DNA of 52,587 nt from Halorubrum lipolyticum DSM 21995. GTDB taxonomy: Archaea > Halobacteriota > Halobacteria > Halobacteriales > Haloferacaceae. The position numbers were made by a program, and so were the translations under genes. The stretch lies in assembly GCF_000337375.1 (NCBI RefSeq), contig NZ_AOJG01000003.1, positions 246-52,832 of the forward strand, given 5' to 3'. Numbering within the stretch: the first letter of the stretch is position 1; each line of letters opens with the position of its first letter. The notes under the pieces are model-generated. The model saw only the letters and a program-made list of their open reading frames with translations, had not been told where the DNA came from and did not search any database. Shown piece after piece: positions 15,445 through 23,766 of the stretch.

Positions 15445-15759
15445 ATGAGCGAGGGAACGCGGTCGGACCCGGGCGGCGAGGCCGTCGCCCCCGGCGAGAC
15501 GGTGTACGGCGAGGACGGGCGGGTGCTCGGACGGGTCAGCGGGTACACCGCCGACGGGTTCGAGGTCGCGACCGGAGAGAGCGGGTCGACCGGCGGGGAC
15601 CACGCGGAGACCATTCCGGGACAGGAGTTCGGTGAGGGGTACCTCATGTGGCGGTGCGGAGAGTGCGGCGAGATGGGCGACCTCGAGGGCGGGATGCCGG
15701 ACCGGTGTCCGTCGTGCGGCGCGCCCGAGGAAGCGATCGCCGCTATCGAAGAGGACTGA
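15445..15759 (+). CDS. Rubredoxin-like zinc-ribbon protein (DUF7130-like)
   Basis: 104 residues. Residues 14-62 form a small beta-rich PRC-like region (GETVYGEDGRVLGRVSGYTADGFEV). Residues 68-95 hold a rubredoxin-like knuckle pair, C71/C74 and C88/C91 (WRCGECGEMGDLEGGMPDRCPSCGAP). The four cysteines can bind Fe or Zn; the short loop between them is that of rubredoxin-type domains in haloarchaea. Electron transfer or protein interaction is possible. The ATG at 15445 is preferred to a GTG at 15436. Confidence 0.82.
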   Translation: MSEGTRSDPGGEAVAPGETVYGEDGRVLGRVSGYTADGFEVATGESGSTGGDHAETIPGQEFGEGYLMWRCGECGEMGDLEGGMPDRCPSCGAPEEAIAAIEED

Positions 15760-15826
15760 CGGGGGGACGACGCGCTCGGCGACGGGAGTACGACACGGTC
15801 GCTGACGGGATCGCGAGCGGACCGTG

Positions 15827-15864
15827 CCACGCCGCGATCGGACTGACCCACGCCGCGATCGGAC
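15827..15864. repeat. Two copies of a 17-nt direct repeat
   Basis: CCACGCCGCGATCGGAC occurs at 15827-15843 and again at 15848-15864, spaced by 21 nt (two helical turns). It lies in the 275-nt gap between the rubredoxin-like gene and the HTH regulator. The two-turn spacing would suit a protein dimer binding on one face of DNA. No gene is evident in the gap. Confidence 0.45.
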
Positions 15865-15998
15865 CGCGGCGTCGCCCCGTGCGACGAATCCCGAGGAATC
15901 ACGGAACCCGCGGGGACGGTCTCCGAGACGACTCCCCGGTTCTCGTACTGGTCAGATTAGTACACGGATAACGTGATTTAATTGTGAACTATACTCTT

Positions 15999-16009
15999 AT
16001 TTTAATATG
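15999..16009 (+). promoter_or_regulatory. TATA box of the HTH-10 regulator
   Basis: TATTTTAATAT, centred 31 nt upstream of the ATG at 16035 within an AT-rich stretch (15961-16010), fits a haloarchaeal promoter with a leaderless or nearly leaderless transcript. Confidence 0.6.
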
Positions 16010-16034
16010 TGGGTCAGGGAAGTGAGCGACCGTC

Positions 16035-16703
16035 ATGGTCACGTTACTGTCAGCCGCTCTGCCCCACGAAAAGTTCGTTCTCTCTGAGACGCTGTCGTCG
16101 GTTCCGAAGGCGAGCTTCGAGGTCGAGGGGGTGGTCGAGACGTGCGAGACCAGCGTGATGCCCCTTATCTGGGCGAGCGCGGCCGATCACGACTACCTCG
16201 ATACGGTCCTCGCGGCCGATCCCACGACGGAGGAGGTCGAGTTGCTCTCCGAGCACGCCGATCGGCGGTTGTATCGGATGAAGTGGATCAACAACGTCCA
16301 GGGCCTGCTCGAGACGCTCGTGACGAATCAGGCGACGATCCTGACGGCGACGACGAGCGACGGGCGCTGGATCGTTCGTCTCATGTTCCCGACTCACGAC
16401 GGCGTGAGGGAAACGATGGCCCACTGTACGGAGCACGACATCGATCTGGAGATGCTCGCGATCCGCGAGATGAGCGGCCAACCGGCGGGCCGCTACGGAC
16501 TCACCGACGCGCAGTTCGAGGCGCTGACGGCCGCCTGGAAGCAGGGGTTCTACGCGGTCCCGCGGGGGGTCGAGCTCGTCGACGTCGCCGCGGACCTGGG
16601 GATCTCCCATCAGGCGCTCTCCGAGCGGTTGCGACGCGGTATCGACGCCCTCATTCGGGACACGTTGATGATCGACGATCAACCGGCCGACGTCGTCAGG
16701 TGA
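16035..16703 (+). CDS. Bat-like HTH-10 transcriptional regulator
   Basis: 222 residues. The C-terminal 70 residues are an HTH_10 domain of the bacterio-opsin activator type: YGLTDAQFEALTAAWKQGFY, then ELVDVAADLGISHQALSERLRRGIDALIRDTL with the helix-turn-helix. The N-terminal 150 residues match the haloarchaeal domain usually found before this HTH (FEVEGVVETCETSVMPLIWASAA, VEELLSEHADRRLYRMKW, GRWIVRLMFPTHDGVRETMAHCTEHDIDLEM), which probably senses a ligand or redox state. No opsin gene is nearby, so its regulon is unknown. The aldo/keto reductase starts about 100 nt downstream but has its own promoter. Confidence 0.9.
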   Translation: MVTLLSAALPHEKFVLSETLSSVPKASFEVEGVVETCETSVMPLIWASAADHDYLDTVLAADPTTEEVELLSEHADRRLYRMKWINNVQGLLETLVTNQATILTATTSDGRWIVRLMFPTHDGVRETMAHCTEHDIDLEMLAIREMSGQPAGRYGLTDAQFEALTAAWKQGFYAVPRGVELVDVAADLGISHQALSERLRRGIDALIRDTLMIDDQPADVVR

Positions 16704-16725
16704 CACCGCGAGGAACGTCGGTGCC

Positions 16726-16809
16726 CGCGGGCCGACCTCCCGCGCGACTGTTATCCGCGGGCCGACCTCCCGCGCGACTTTTACCCGCGAGCCGACTACC
16801 GGTGCGCAT
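16726..16809 (+). repeat. Three tandem 30-nt repeats forming the promoter of the aldo/keto reductase
   Basis: Units begin CCGCGGGCCGACCTCCCGCG at 16726 and 16756; a third, diverged unit starts CCGCGAGCCGACTACCGGTG at 16786. Units 1 and 2 are 27/30 identical. Each of the first two ends in a weak TATA-like stretch (GTTAT, TTTTAC). The one at 16780-16785 is centred 27 nt before the ATG at 16810, the right place for a leaderless promoter, so the array duplicates the promoter element. Confidence 0.7.
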
Positions 16810-17928
16810 ATGGCGACCCGCGAGGCCCTCTGGGGCTACCGCGACGAGTTCGGCGACGCCTTCGGGCGCACCTACTTCCGGCGGTTCGGGCCGGGAGTGG
16901 CCTCCAGCGTCGGGATCGGAACCTACCTCGGCGAGCCCACCGCCGCCGTCGACGACGCCTCCCGCGAGGCGATCGCCCTCGCGCTCCGTTCCGGCGTGAA
17001 CCACGTCGACACCGCCGTCAACTACCGGTGCGGGCGCGCCGAGCGCGTCGTCGGCGAGGCGCTCCGGGACTCCCCGATCGACCGCGACGCGGTCGTGGTG
17101 GCGACGAAGGGCGGCTTCCTCCCGTTCGACGGCGAGCGTCCCGAGGACCCCGCCGCGTTCGTCCGCGAGCGCTTCGTCGAGCCGGGGATCGTCGCGCCCG
17201 ACGACCTCGCGGGCGGGGCCCACGCGATCGCCCCGGACTACCTGGCGTGGTCGCTCGACACCTCGCTCGACCGGCTCGGGCTCGACGCGGTCGACTGCTA
17301 CTACGTCCACAACCCCGAGACGCAGCTGGCGACGCGCTCCCGCGAGGCGGTGTACGACCGGCTGGAGGCCGCCTTCGAGCTCCTGGAGCGCCGGCGCGCC
17401 GCGGGCGACCTCGGAGCGTACGGCGTCGCGACGTGGGACGCGTTCCGCGTCGCCGAGGGCGACGAGCGATACCTCTCGCTCGCGGAGGTGCTCTCGCGGG
17501 CCGAGGCCGCGGGCGAGGCGGTCGGCCCCGACGACGACCACGGGTTCGAGGCGGTCCAGCTCCCCTTCAACGTCGCGATGGCGGACGCCTTCACGCGGCG
17601 GAACCAGCGGCCTCCCGGCGGCGACCCCGCCGGCGACGCGGAGCCGGTCTCCGCGCTGGAGCTCGCCCACGAGGCCGGGCTCTCCGTGGTGACGAGCGCG
17701 AGCATCGGGCAGGGCGACCTCGCCGTCGAGGGCGCGATCCCGGCCGAGGTCGACGCGACGCTCGCGGGCGAGACGCCGGCCCAGCGCGCGCTCAACTTCG
17801 CGCGGAGCGCGCCGGGCGTCACGGCCTCGCTCGTCGGCACGAGCGACCTCGATCACCTCCGCGAGAACGTCGCCGCCGGAACCTTTGACCCCCTCGGCGC
17901 GTCCGCGTTCGACGCGGTATTCGAGTGA
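16810..17928 (+). CDS. Aldo/keto reductase
   Basis: 372 residues, an NAD(P)H-dependent (beta/alpha)8 barrel oxidoreductase. The catalytic tetrad is visible: D67 and Y72 in NHVDTAVNYRCGRAE, K100 in VVVATKGG, H167 in VDCYYVHNPE. GAYGVATWDAF marks the sixth strand, and SLVGTSDLDHLRENV near the C-terminus is the cofactor-binding helix region. The substrate is unknown; length is slightly above the family average because of inserts around 120 and 225. The ATG coincides with the expected transcription start of the repeat promoter. The following genes are lipoproteins with no evident link. Confidence 0.92.
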   Translation: MATREALWGYRDEFGDAFGRTYFRRFGPGVASSVGIGTYLGEPTAAVDDASREAIALALRSGVNHVDTAVNYRCGRAERVVGEALRDSPIDRDAVVVATKGGFLPFDGERPEDPAAFVRERFVEPGIVAPDDLAGGAHAIAPDYLAWSLDTSLDRLGLDAVDCYYVHNPETQLATRSREAVYDRLEAAFELLERRRAAGDLGAYGVATWDAFRVAEGDERYLSLAEVLSRAEAAGEAVGPDDDHGFEAVQLPFNVAMADAFTRRNQRPPGGDPAGDAEPVSALELAHEAGLSVVTSASIGQGDLAVEGAIPAEVDATLAGETPAQRALNFARSAPGVTASLVGTSDLDHLRENVAAGTFDPLGASAFDAVFE

Positions 17929-17988
17929 GTACCGGCCGGCGGCGACACCGGCAAAAGACGTTTGTCGGGACCGCCCGAAGCCGGACGC

Positions 17989-18780
17989 ATGTCCCCCACG
18001 CGGCGGGCCCTCCTTCGGAGCGCGTCGCTCGGTGCGCTCGCGCTCGGCGGCTGTCTCGGCACCGAGACGCGCGGCGACGGCGACTCGAGTCCGGCGGCCG
18101 AATCGACGGACGGATCGACCACGGGTACAGACGACGACCCGACCGTGCTGAAGGTGCGAAACCCCGGCGGCGAGGCGGCCGTCGTCGACCGCGCCGTCGA
18201 GGCCGGCGCCGTCGAGGCCGGCGGCGGCGACGGGAGCGCCGGTGGCGACGGGAGCGACGGCGGTGACGGGAGCGACGCGAGTGGGGGCGACGCCGATCCC
18301 GCTCCGATCGGGCGCGAACTCGTGACGACGGCCGACCGGGCGGCCGAACTGACGGTCGCTTCGGGCGTCGCCGAGGAGGACCGCTCTCGGGTCCGGTCGT
18401 TCCTCGACGACACCGACTACGAGGCGGAGACGGTGTTCGTCGCCCGCGCCGGCGTCGAGTCGTGTTACCGGTTCCGGATCCGGTCGGTCTCGTGGCGGCC
18501 GGGCGACGTCGAGTACGAGTACTGCCGCGAGCTCCGGCCGCCCGACGCGGCCTGCGAGGCTGACGCGCGCGACGCGGTCGGGCTCCTCTTCCGACTTCCC
18601 GCCGCGCTCGACTCGCGGCTCACCCGATCGGGGTCGAGCGGGCGCTCCCCCTGCCGCGCCGTCGAGACGCGGTACGACCGGATCGACGCGAACGCGACCG
18701 TGTCCGGCAACGACACGGCGCTCGGCGAGAGCGGAGGCGGCGGAGAGGCGGCCGACGGGGCCGGAGGTGACGGCTCGTGA
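17989..18780 (+). CDS. Tat-exported lipoprotein, unknown function
   Basis: 263 residues. The N-terminus is MSPTRRALLRSASLGALALG followed by GC: twin arginines at 5-6 and a lipobox cysteine at C22, so the protein is exported folded and lipid-anchored outside. Gly/Asp/Ser-rich low-complexity segments flank a core domain (TVLKVRNPGGEAAVVDRAV; VRSFLDDTDYEAETVFVARAGVESCYRFRIRSVSW; VEYEYCRELRPPD) with several cysteines that could form disulfides. Its stop overlaps the next start (GTGA), so the two lipoproteins are translationally coupled. The start at 17989 puts RR near the N-terminus. Function unknown. Confidence 0.8.
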   Translation: MSPTRRALLRSASLGALALGGCLGTETRGDGDSSPAAESTDGSTTGTDDDPTVLKVRNPGGEAAVVDRAVEAGAVEAGGGDGSAGGDGSDGGDGSDASGGDADPAPIGRELVTTADRAAELTVASGVAEEDRSRVRSFLDDTDYEAETVFVARAGVESCYRFRIRSVSWRPGDVEYEYCRELRPPDAACEADARDAVGLLFRLPAALDSRLTRSGSSGRSPCRAVETRYDRIDANATVSGNDTALGESGGGGEAADGAGGDGS

Positions 18781-20132
18781 CGCGCCGGCTCACCCGCCGC
18801 GGCGCGCTGGCGGCCGCCGGCGCGCTCGCGCTCGGCGGCTGTCTCGACGGCGGACGCGACCGGGGGTTCTGGGACGACCCGCCGTCGCTCGACACGGCCG
18901 GGATGTCGCGGGCGACCGAAGCGCCCGTCCCCGACCGCCCGCGGCTCGTCCCCGTGTCGATCGGGAGCGGGGTCTCGGCGGCCTTCGCCGACCGAGTCGA
19001 CCGGCTGCTCGACCCGATTCCCGAGCCGCTGACGGCGGAGACGCTCCCGAACGGGGCGCTCCGCGAGCAGATCGCGGAGGGACGCGCCGCCGCTCGCGAC
19101 GCGCTCCCGGCGCCCGAGGAGTCGCTCCCGCCGCTCCGGCGGGCGGAGCGCTTCGCGACCGCGCGGGGCCACGCCGCGACCGCAGTCGGCACGTGGGCCG
19201 GCGTGACGGCCGAGGGCGACCCGCGAGGGGTGACCGACGGCGTGGGGGCCGTCCGGAACCGGGCCGCCGAGACGCTGGAGACTCTCCCCGGAGGCGCGTC
19301 GGACCCTCTCGTCGGAGCGGCCGTGTACGGCCCGATCGAGCGCTGGCTCGACGTTGCGCTGCGCCGCGACCTCGTCGGCGGGCCAGCGGGCGTCGCCGAG
19401 AGCGCGGACCCCCTCCGAGCCGGAGAGACCGTCGGCGATGTCGAGCGAGTGCAGTCGCGCGTCGAGGTCGGCCGGCACCTCCGCGACCGGTATCGGGCGT
19501 CGCTCGCCGCTCCGCGGACGGTCGACGGGCCGCTCCGCGAGGCGGCCGAGCGGGTCGGGAGCGAGGTCGGCGACCGGCTCCGGGAGCTTCACGGGAGCGA
19601 CGGCGACCGACTCAGGGGAAGTCCCGGGACGGACGCGTTCCTCGATAGCCGGCCGGTCGCGCGCGACGCCCCCAGCGTCTCGCTCCTCTCGCGCGCGAAC
19701 TACCGGACCTTCGAGGACCTCCGGTTCGATCCCGTTCCGATCGACGACTGGATCCCGGACCACCCGGCGACGGCGCTCACCCGAACGGCGCTCGCTCGGG
19801 TCCGACTGCGCGCGCTCGCCGCGCTCGCCGCGCGGATCGAGGACGGAGAGACGCTGTTCCCGGCGGACGCCGCCGCGGTCGAGGCGGAACGCGACGCCGC
19901 GATCCGGTCGGTGGCGGGACTCGTCACGAGCGCCAATCCGCTGGCGCGCTGGCTCGGGGGGCGGTTCCGACCCCTGTTCGCGGAGCGCGACGCCGCGCTC
20001 GCGGAGAGCGATCCCGACGCGCGAACGGTCGCCGGGGCCTTCGCCGCGTACCGGTGGATCGGACTGGTCGCCCGCGAGACGGACCCGGTGCTCGCGTCGG
20101 TGGGCGAGGCGTTCGAGTCGCCGGACGCGTAG
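18777..20132 (+). CDS. Tat-exported lipoprotein, large, unknown function
   Basis: 451 residues, GTG start overlapping the previous stop. MTRRLTRRGALAAAGALALG then GC gives a Tat motif (RR at 3-4 and 7-8) and a lipobox cysteine, again at C22. The rest is helix-rich, acidic and alanine/arginine-rich with no cysteines after C22. Recognisable landmarks are SRANYRTFEDLRFDPVPIDDW and the repeated RWLGGRFRPLFAERDAALAE. I know no named domain. Both proteins of the pair probably act together on the outer face of the membrane. No transporter is adjacent, so a solute-binding role is unlikely. Confidence 0.75.
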   Translation: MTRRLTRRGALAAAGALALGGCLDGGRDRGFWDDPPSLDTAGMSRATEAPVPDRPRLVPVSIGSGVSAAFADRVDRLLDPIPEPLTAETLPNGALREQIAEGRAAARDALPAPEESLPPLRRAERFATARGHAATAVGTWAGVTAEGDPRGVTDGVGAVRNRAAETLETLPGGASDPLVGAAVYGPIERWLDVALRRDLVGGPAGVAESADPLRAGETVGDVERVQSRVEVGRHLRDRYRASLAAPRTVDGPLREAAERVGSEVGDRLRELHGSDGDRLRGSPGTDAFLDSRPVARDAPSVSLLSRANYRTFEDLRFDPVPIDDWIPDHPATALTRTALARVRLRALAALAARIEDGETLFPADAAAVEAERDAAIRSVAGLVTSANPLARWLGGRFRPLFAERDAALAESDPDARTVAGAFAAYRWIGLVARETDPVLASVGEAFESPDA

Positions 20133-20135
20133 CTG

Positions 20136-20220
20136 GAACGCGCGGGAAGCGGACAACGAGCGCGCGCGAAGCGGAACAGCGAGCACGCAACGAACGCGCG
20201 GGAAGCGAGCAACGAGCGGC
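20136..20220. repeat. Imperfect tandem repeats after the lipoprotein operon
   Basis: GAACGCGCGGGAAGCG occurs exactly at 20136 and 20192, and a diverged unit (GCGCGCGAAGCGGAACAGCGAG) lies between them, giving three units of about 27-28 nt. The stretch 20133-20306 contains no convincing gene. On the minus strand it is downstream of the zinc-finger gene. Confidence 0.45.
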
Positions 20221-20306
20221 GGGCGGACGATTAAAAGAGAGGGCTGAGAGGCGGGGACGCGGTGGCGTTCGGTCTCGACGACGGTGCGACGGGAGACGGG
20301 GAGCCG

Positions 20307-20477
20307 TCAGCGAAGCTCCTTGAACGTGGCCTCGCACTCGGGGCAGACGCGGACGGAGAACACCTCGTCCGGGTCGTTCTTCTTCTTCAGGACCTTCTCG
20401 CAGTCGGCGCAGTTCAGCCGCTCGTACGTGTCCTTGAACAGGTCGCCGTCGCGAAGCCCCTTCCGCGTCGATTTCAT
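20307..20477 (-). CDS. HVO_0758-type zinc-finger microprotein
   Basis: 56 residues. Two CxxC knuckles (C23/C26 in NCADCEK and C45/C48 in VCPECEA) are separated by 18 residues, around a basic KKKNDPDEVFSVR stretch. The N-terminus MKSTRKGLRDGDLFKDTYER is almost diagnostic of the family described in Haloferax. Such microproteins bind zinc and are probably regulators or RNA/DNA-binding adaptors. The start codon is fixed by family length and by the TATA element at 20501-20509. Confidence 0.9.
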   Translation of the reverse strand: MKSTRKGLRDGDLFKDTYERLNCADCEKVLKKKNDPDEVFSVRVCPECEATFKELR

Positions 20478-20500
20478 GACTCGAGGTTGATCGCGTGACG

Positions 20501-20509
20501 GTATAAAAA
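20501..20509 (-). promoter_or_regulatory. TATA box of the zinc-finger microprotein gene
   Basis: GTATAAAAA (TTTTTATAC on the coding strand) is centred 28 nt upstream of the ATG at 20477, the spacing of a leaderless haloarchaeal transcript. The divergent MFS gene at 20578 has no equally clear element. Confidence 0.65.
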
Positions 20510-20577
20510 CCCCGTACGACGCCGGTCGGACGCGTCGCTTTCGCAACCCTTGTCTCCCGCCGTCGAGTACGTCGCCC

Positions 20578-21762
20578 GTGTCACGGAGTCGGCTGTTCGG
20601 ATCGCTGTGTGCGATCGTCTTCCTCGTCAACTTCGCGCGGGTCGTGTTCGCACCCCTCGTGGGGGAGTTCATCGCCGAGTTCGCGATCGGCGAGGGGACG
20701 GCGGGGCTCATCGTCACGCTCGCGTGGCTCGGCTCGGCGGCCCCGCGCCTCCCGGCCGGCTGGGCGCTGACGCGCTTCTCACGCCAGTTCGTGGTCCTCG
20801 TCTCCGGGGCGATGCTGACGCTCGGTGCGCTCGGGGTCGCGCTGGCACCGGGCGTCTCGACGCTGATGACGGCCGCGTTCGCGATCGGCTTGGCCTCCGG
20901 CGTCTACTTCGTCGCCGCCAACCCGCTCATCTCGGAGCTGTTCCCCACCCGCGTCGGACGCGTGGTGGGGGTCCACGGGATGGCGAGCCAGCTCGCCGCC
21001 GTCGCCGCCGCGCCGGTCGTCACGGTCGCGCTCTGGTACGACTGGCGGCTCGCCTTCTACGGGCTCGCGCTCACCGCCGCCGCCTCCACCGCCGTCTTCG
21101 TCGCCTTCGCTCGCCGGACGGACCTCCCGGACGCCGGCGCGAGCGACACCGACTTCGTCGCGGGCGCGCTCTCGGAGTGGAAGCTGATCGTCGCCGGCGT
21201 CGTGCTCATGGGGCTCACGAGCTTCGTCTGGCAGGGGCTGTTCAACTTCTACGAGCTGTACATGATCGACAAGGGGCTCCCGCCCGCGACGGCGCGGAAC
21301 CTGTTGACGGTGATCTTCGCCGCGGGCGTCCCCGCCTTCGTGATCTCCGGCGACCTCGCCGACCGGCTCCCGCACGTCCCGTACCTGCTCGGGATCGTCA
21401 CGACGTTCCTCGTCGGCGTCGTTTTCGTGGTCGTCTCCTCCGGACTGGCCGCGGTCGTCGCCGCCAGCGTCGTCGTCGGCTTCGCCATCCACATGCTGTT
21501 CCCCGCCGGCGACACCTACCTGCTCGCGTCGCTGCCGGACGGGTCCCGGGCGTCGGCGTACGCCGTCTTCTCGGCCGGGATGATGACGACGCAGGCGGCC
21601 GGCTCGTGGGTCGTCGGCGAGGCGATCGAGGCCGGCGCCGGCTACGACGCGGTGTTCCTCTCGCTCGCCGGCGGGCTCGCGCTCGTCGTCGTCGCCTACG
21701 CGGTGCTGGAGCGGCTCGGTCGGATCCCCGGCGGCGCCGCGGGCGCGGAGCGCGCGGCCTGA
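20578..21762 (+). CDS. MFS transporter
   Basis: 394 residues starting with GTG, about twelve membrane helices. Family signs are LAWLGSAAPRLPAGWALTRFSRQFVVLVSGAML (helix 2-3 loop, the A-like motif region), ELFPTRVGRVVGVHGMASQLAA in helix 4-5, the central charged loop (RRTDLPDAGASDTDFV) between halves, and GDLADRLPHVPYLLG after helix 8. Acts as a secondary transporter or antiporter in the cytoplasmic membrane; substrate not predictable. It is divergent from the zinc-finger gene and 105 nt before the glycosyltransferase, which has its own TATA box. Confidence 0.9.
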   Translation: MSRSRLFGSLCAIVFLVNFARVVFAPLVGEFIAEFAIGEGTAGLIVTLAWLGSAAPRLPAGWALTRFSRQFVVLVSGAMLTLGALGVALAPGVSTLMTAAFAIGLASGVYFVAANPLISELFPTRVGRVVGVHGMASQLAAVAAAPVVTVALWYDWRLAFYGLALTAAASTAVFVAFARRTDLPDAGASDTDFVAGALSEWKLIVAGVVLMGLTSFVWQGLFNFYELYMIDKGLPPATARNLLTVIFAAGVPAFVISGDLADRLPHVPYLLGIVTTFLVGVVFVVVSSGLAAVVAASVVVGFAIHMLFPAGDTYLLASLPDGSRASAYAVFSAGMMTTQAAGSWVVGEAIEAGAGYDAVFLSLAGGLALVVVAYAVLERLGRIPGGAAGAERAA

Positions 21763-21867
21763 CCGGGCGCTTCCCGCGGGTCGTTCGGCGGCCCCCCGTC
21801 GACCCGGACCGGCACGGGAGCACGGGTATCGCACCTATTTAGGGGCTTGCGCCCGTGTAACTGATAG

Positions 21868-23061
21868 ATGGAGTACGTCCAAGAGCGCGTGACCACGCTG
21901 CACGCGTTGACCGACCACCGGCCGGACGCTCCGACCGGCCGGGCGGCGGTCGTCGTGCCGATGACGGAGCGCGAGTACGGGACGCTCGCGGCCGACCGAG
22001 TCCTGACGGCGCTGGAGGCGGTCGACCCCGCCCGCGTCGTCGTGCCCCTCCGCGCCTCCGCCGAGCGCGTCGGCCCGTTCGCCGACTGGCTCGACGGGTT
22101 CGACGTGGAGGTGGAGACCCTGTGGTGCGGCGGGCCGCGGCTCACGGAGCTGCTCGCCGACCGCGGGCTCGACGGGAGCCGCGGGAAGGGCCGAGACGTG
22201 TGGCTCGGGCTCGGCCGCGCCTTGGGAGAGGAGTTCGTCGTCGTCCACGACGCCGACACGAAGACGTACTCGCCCGCCTTCGTCAGTCGGCTGCTGTTCC
22301 CGCTCGCGCGCGGCCACGAGTTCTCGAAGGGGTACTACGCCCGCGTCGAGGACGGCTCGCTGTACGGGCGGCTGTTCCGGCTGTTCTTCCGGCCGTTAGT
22401 CCGCGCGCTCGTCGACGCGACCGAGCGCCGCGAGCCCGGCGTCCTGGAGTACCTCGACGCGTTCCGCTACGCGCTCGCCGGGGAGTTCGCGGCGACGACC
22501 GACCTCGTCTCCAGACTCCGCGTCCAGCGCGGCTGGGGGCTGGAGGTCGGGACGCTCGGCGAGGCGTTCGCGCACGCCGGCTTCGCGGGGAGCGCCCAGG
22601 TCGATCTGGGACGGTACGAACACGACCACCGCTCCGTCGACGGTCCGACCGGGCTCGCCGACATGAGCCAGGCGGTCGGCGAGGCGACCCTCCGCGCGGT
22701 CGAGGGTGCCGGCGTCGAGGTCCGGTACGACGCGCTCGCCGATCGCTACCGGGAGGCGGCCGACGGGCTGGTCCGGGGCTACGAGACCGACGCCGCGTTC
22801 AACGGCCTCGACTACGACCGCGCGGCCGAGCGCGAGCAGGTCGCGACGTACGCCGACGCCCTCGGCGAGCCGGGTCCGGACACCCGCCTGCCGGCGTGGC
22901 GCGACGCGCCGGTCACGCCCGCGGAGGTCGCCGACGCGGCGCGGGCGGACCTCGCGGCGGCGCGTGACACGGGATCGAGGGGAACGGACCGGGAGGTACG
23001 GACGGCCGACCGCCCGCGGCCAGCGGACCCGAGCGCCGACGCCGCGCCGGGGGAGGACTGA
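21868..23061 (+). CDS. GT81-type glycosyltransferase (glucosyl-3-phosphoglycerate synthase-like)
   Basis: 397 residues, a GT-A fold inverting or retaining sugar transferase. Family motifs: GKGRDVWLGLGRALG (106-120), the metal-binding DxD as HDADTKTY (D128, D130), EFSKGYYARV and RRGWGLEVGTL-like text (RVQRGWGLEVGTLGEAF) near 225. GpgS enzymes make glucosyl-3-phosphoglycerate, a precursor of glucosylglycerate compatible solutes; mannosyl variants exist, so donor and acceptor are not certain. A Pro/Arg-rich tail of about 50 residues is extra. A TATA box TATTTAGG (21836-21843) is centred 28 nt upstream of the ATG. It is followed 3 nt later by a DUF7109-like gene. Confidence 0.85.
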   Translation: MEYVQERVTTLHALTDHRPDAPTGRAAVVVPMTEREYGTLAADRVLTALEAVDPARVVVPLRASAERVGPFADWLDGFDVEVETLWCGGPRLTELLADRGLDGSRGKGRDVWLGLGRALGEEFVVVHDADTKTYSPAFVSRLLFPLARGHEFSKGYYARVEDGSLYGRLFRLFFRPLVRALVDATERREPGVLEYLDAFRYALAGEFAATTDLVSRLRVQRGWGLEVGTLGEAFAHAGFAGSAQVDLGRYEHDHRSVDGPTGLADMSQAVGEATLRAVEGAGVEVRYDALADRYREAADGLVRGYETDAAFNGLDYDRAAEREQVATYADALGEPGPDTRLPAWRDAPVTPAEVADAARADLAAARDTGSRGTDREVRTADRPRPADPSADAAPGED

Positions 23062-23064
23062 TCG

Positions 23065-23664
23065 ATGGGAGACGGACCTAGCGGACCCGAGGGCGGTGCC
23101 CCCAGCGTCGCCGCCCGCGACGACCTCGCCGGCGTCGTCGACCTGTTCGAGTGGCTCACCCGCGAGGAGCTGTCGCGGGCGCTCTCGGAGCTCGCTTATA
23201 AACAGCGCGCCGAGGTCGACGACGAGGCCATCGCCGCCGCCATCGACGTCGCGGTCGCGGAGTACGCGCTCGTCCCCGCGCCGCCCGCGGCGCTCTCGGA
23301 GGCGGGAGCGGGGAGCGCGTCGGACGCGGTGGCGGGGAGCGCGCCGGACGTGGTGGCGGACCCCGCGGACGGAGCCGACGCCGACGCGGTCGCGCTCGCG
23401 GTCGGCCCCGCCGCCTTCCCCTCGCTGCCGGCGGACGCCGAGGACCTCCCGCACATCCTCGACGTGCCCGACCGCGGCGTGGACCGGGAGACGCTCTCCG
23501 AGGCGGTGTTGGAGCGTTTGTCGGAAGACGCGGTGGCCGCGATCGGGGCGGGCGACGCGGACCGGCTGGAGGTCCTCGCCGACGTGACCTACGACATCGA
23601 GGCGTGGGCGCCCGTCGACGCCGGGGCGATACGCGAGCGGATCGTGGACGAGCTTGACGGCTGA
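23065..23664 (+). CDS. DUF7109-like haloarchaeal protein
   Basis: 199 residues, soluble and acidic. An N-terminal helical region (LAGVVDLFEWLTREELSRALSELAYKQRAEVDDEAIAAAIDVAVAEYALV) is followed by an Ala/Gly/Asp-rich linker and a C-terminal region PAAFPSLPADAEDLPHILDVPDRGVDRETLSEAVLERL. No catalytic motif is visible. It starts 3 nt after the glycosyltransferase stop, so the two are co-transcribed. Family name recalled from haloarchaeal genomes; function unknown. Confidence 0.75.
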   Translation: MGDGPSGPEGGAPSVAARDDLAGVVDLFEWLTREELSRALSELAYKQRAEVDDEAIAAAIDVAVAEYALVPAPPAALSEAGAGSASDAVAGSAPDVVADPADGADADAVALAVGPAAFPSLPADAEDLPHILDVPDRGVDRETLSEAVLERLSEDAVAAIGAGDADRLEVLADVTYDIEAWAPVDAGAIRERIVDELDG

Positions 23665-23766
23665 CCCTCAGCGCCAGATCGGACCGAATCCGACCCACGC
23701 CGCCGGCGACCGCCGGACCCTCGGGGCATATCTTTAATGGCGCAGCGAGTGTCTGTGACGGTGATT

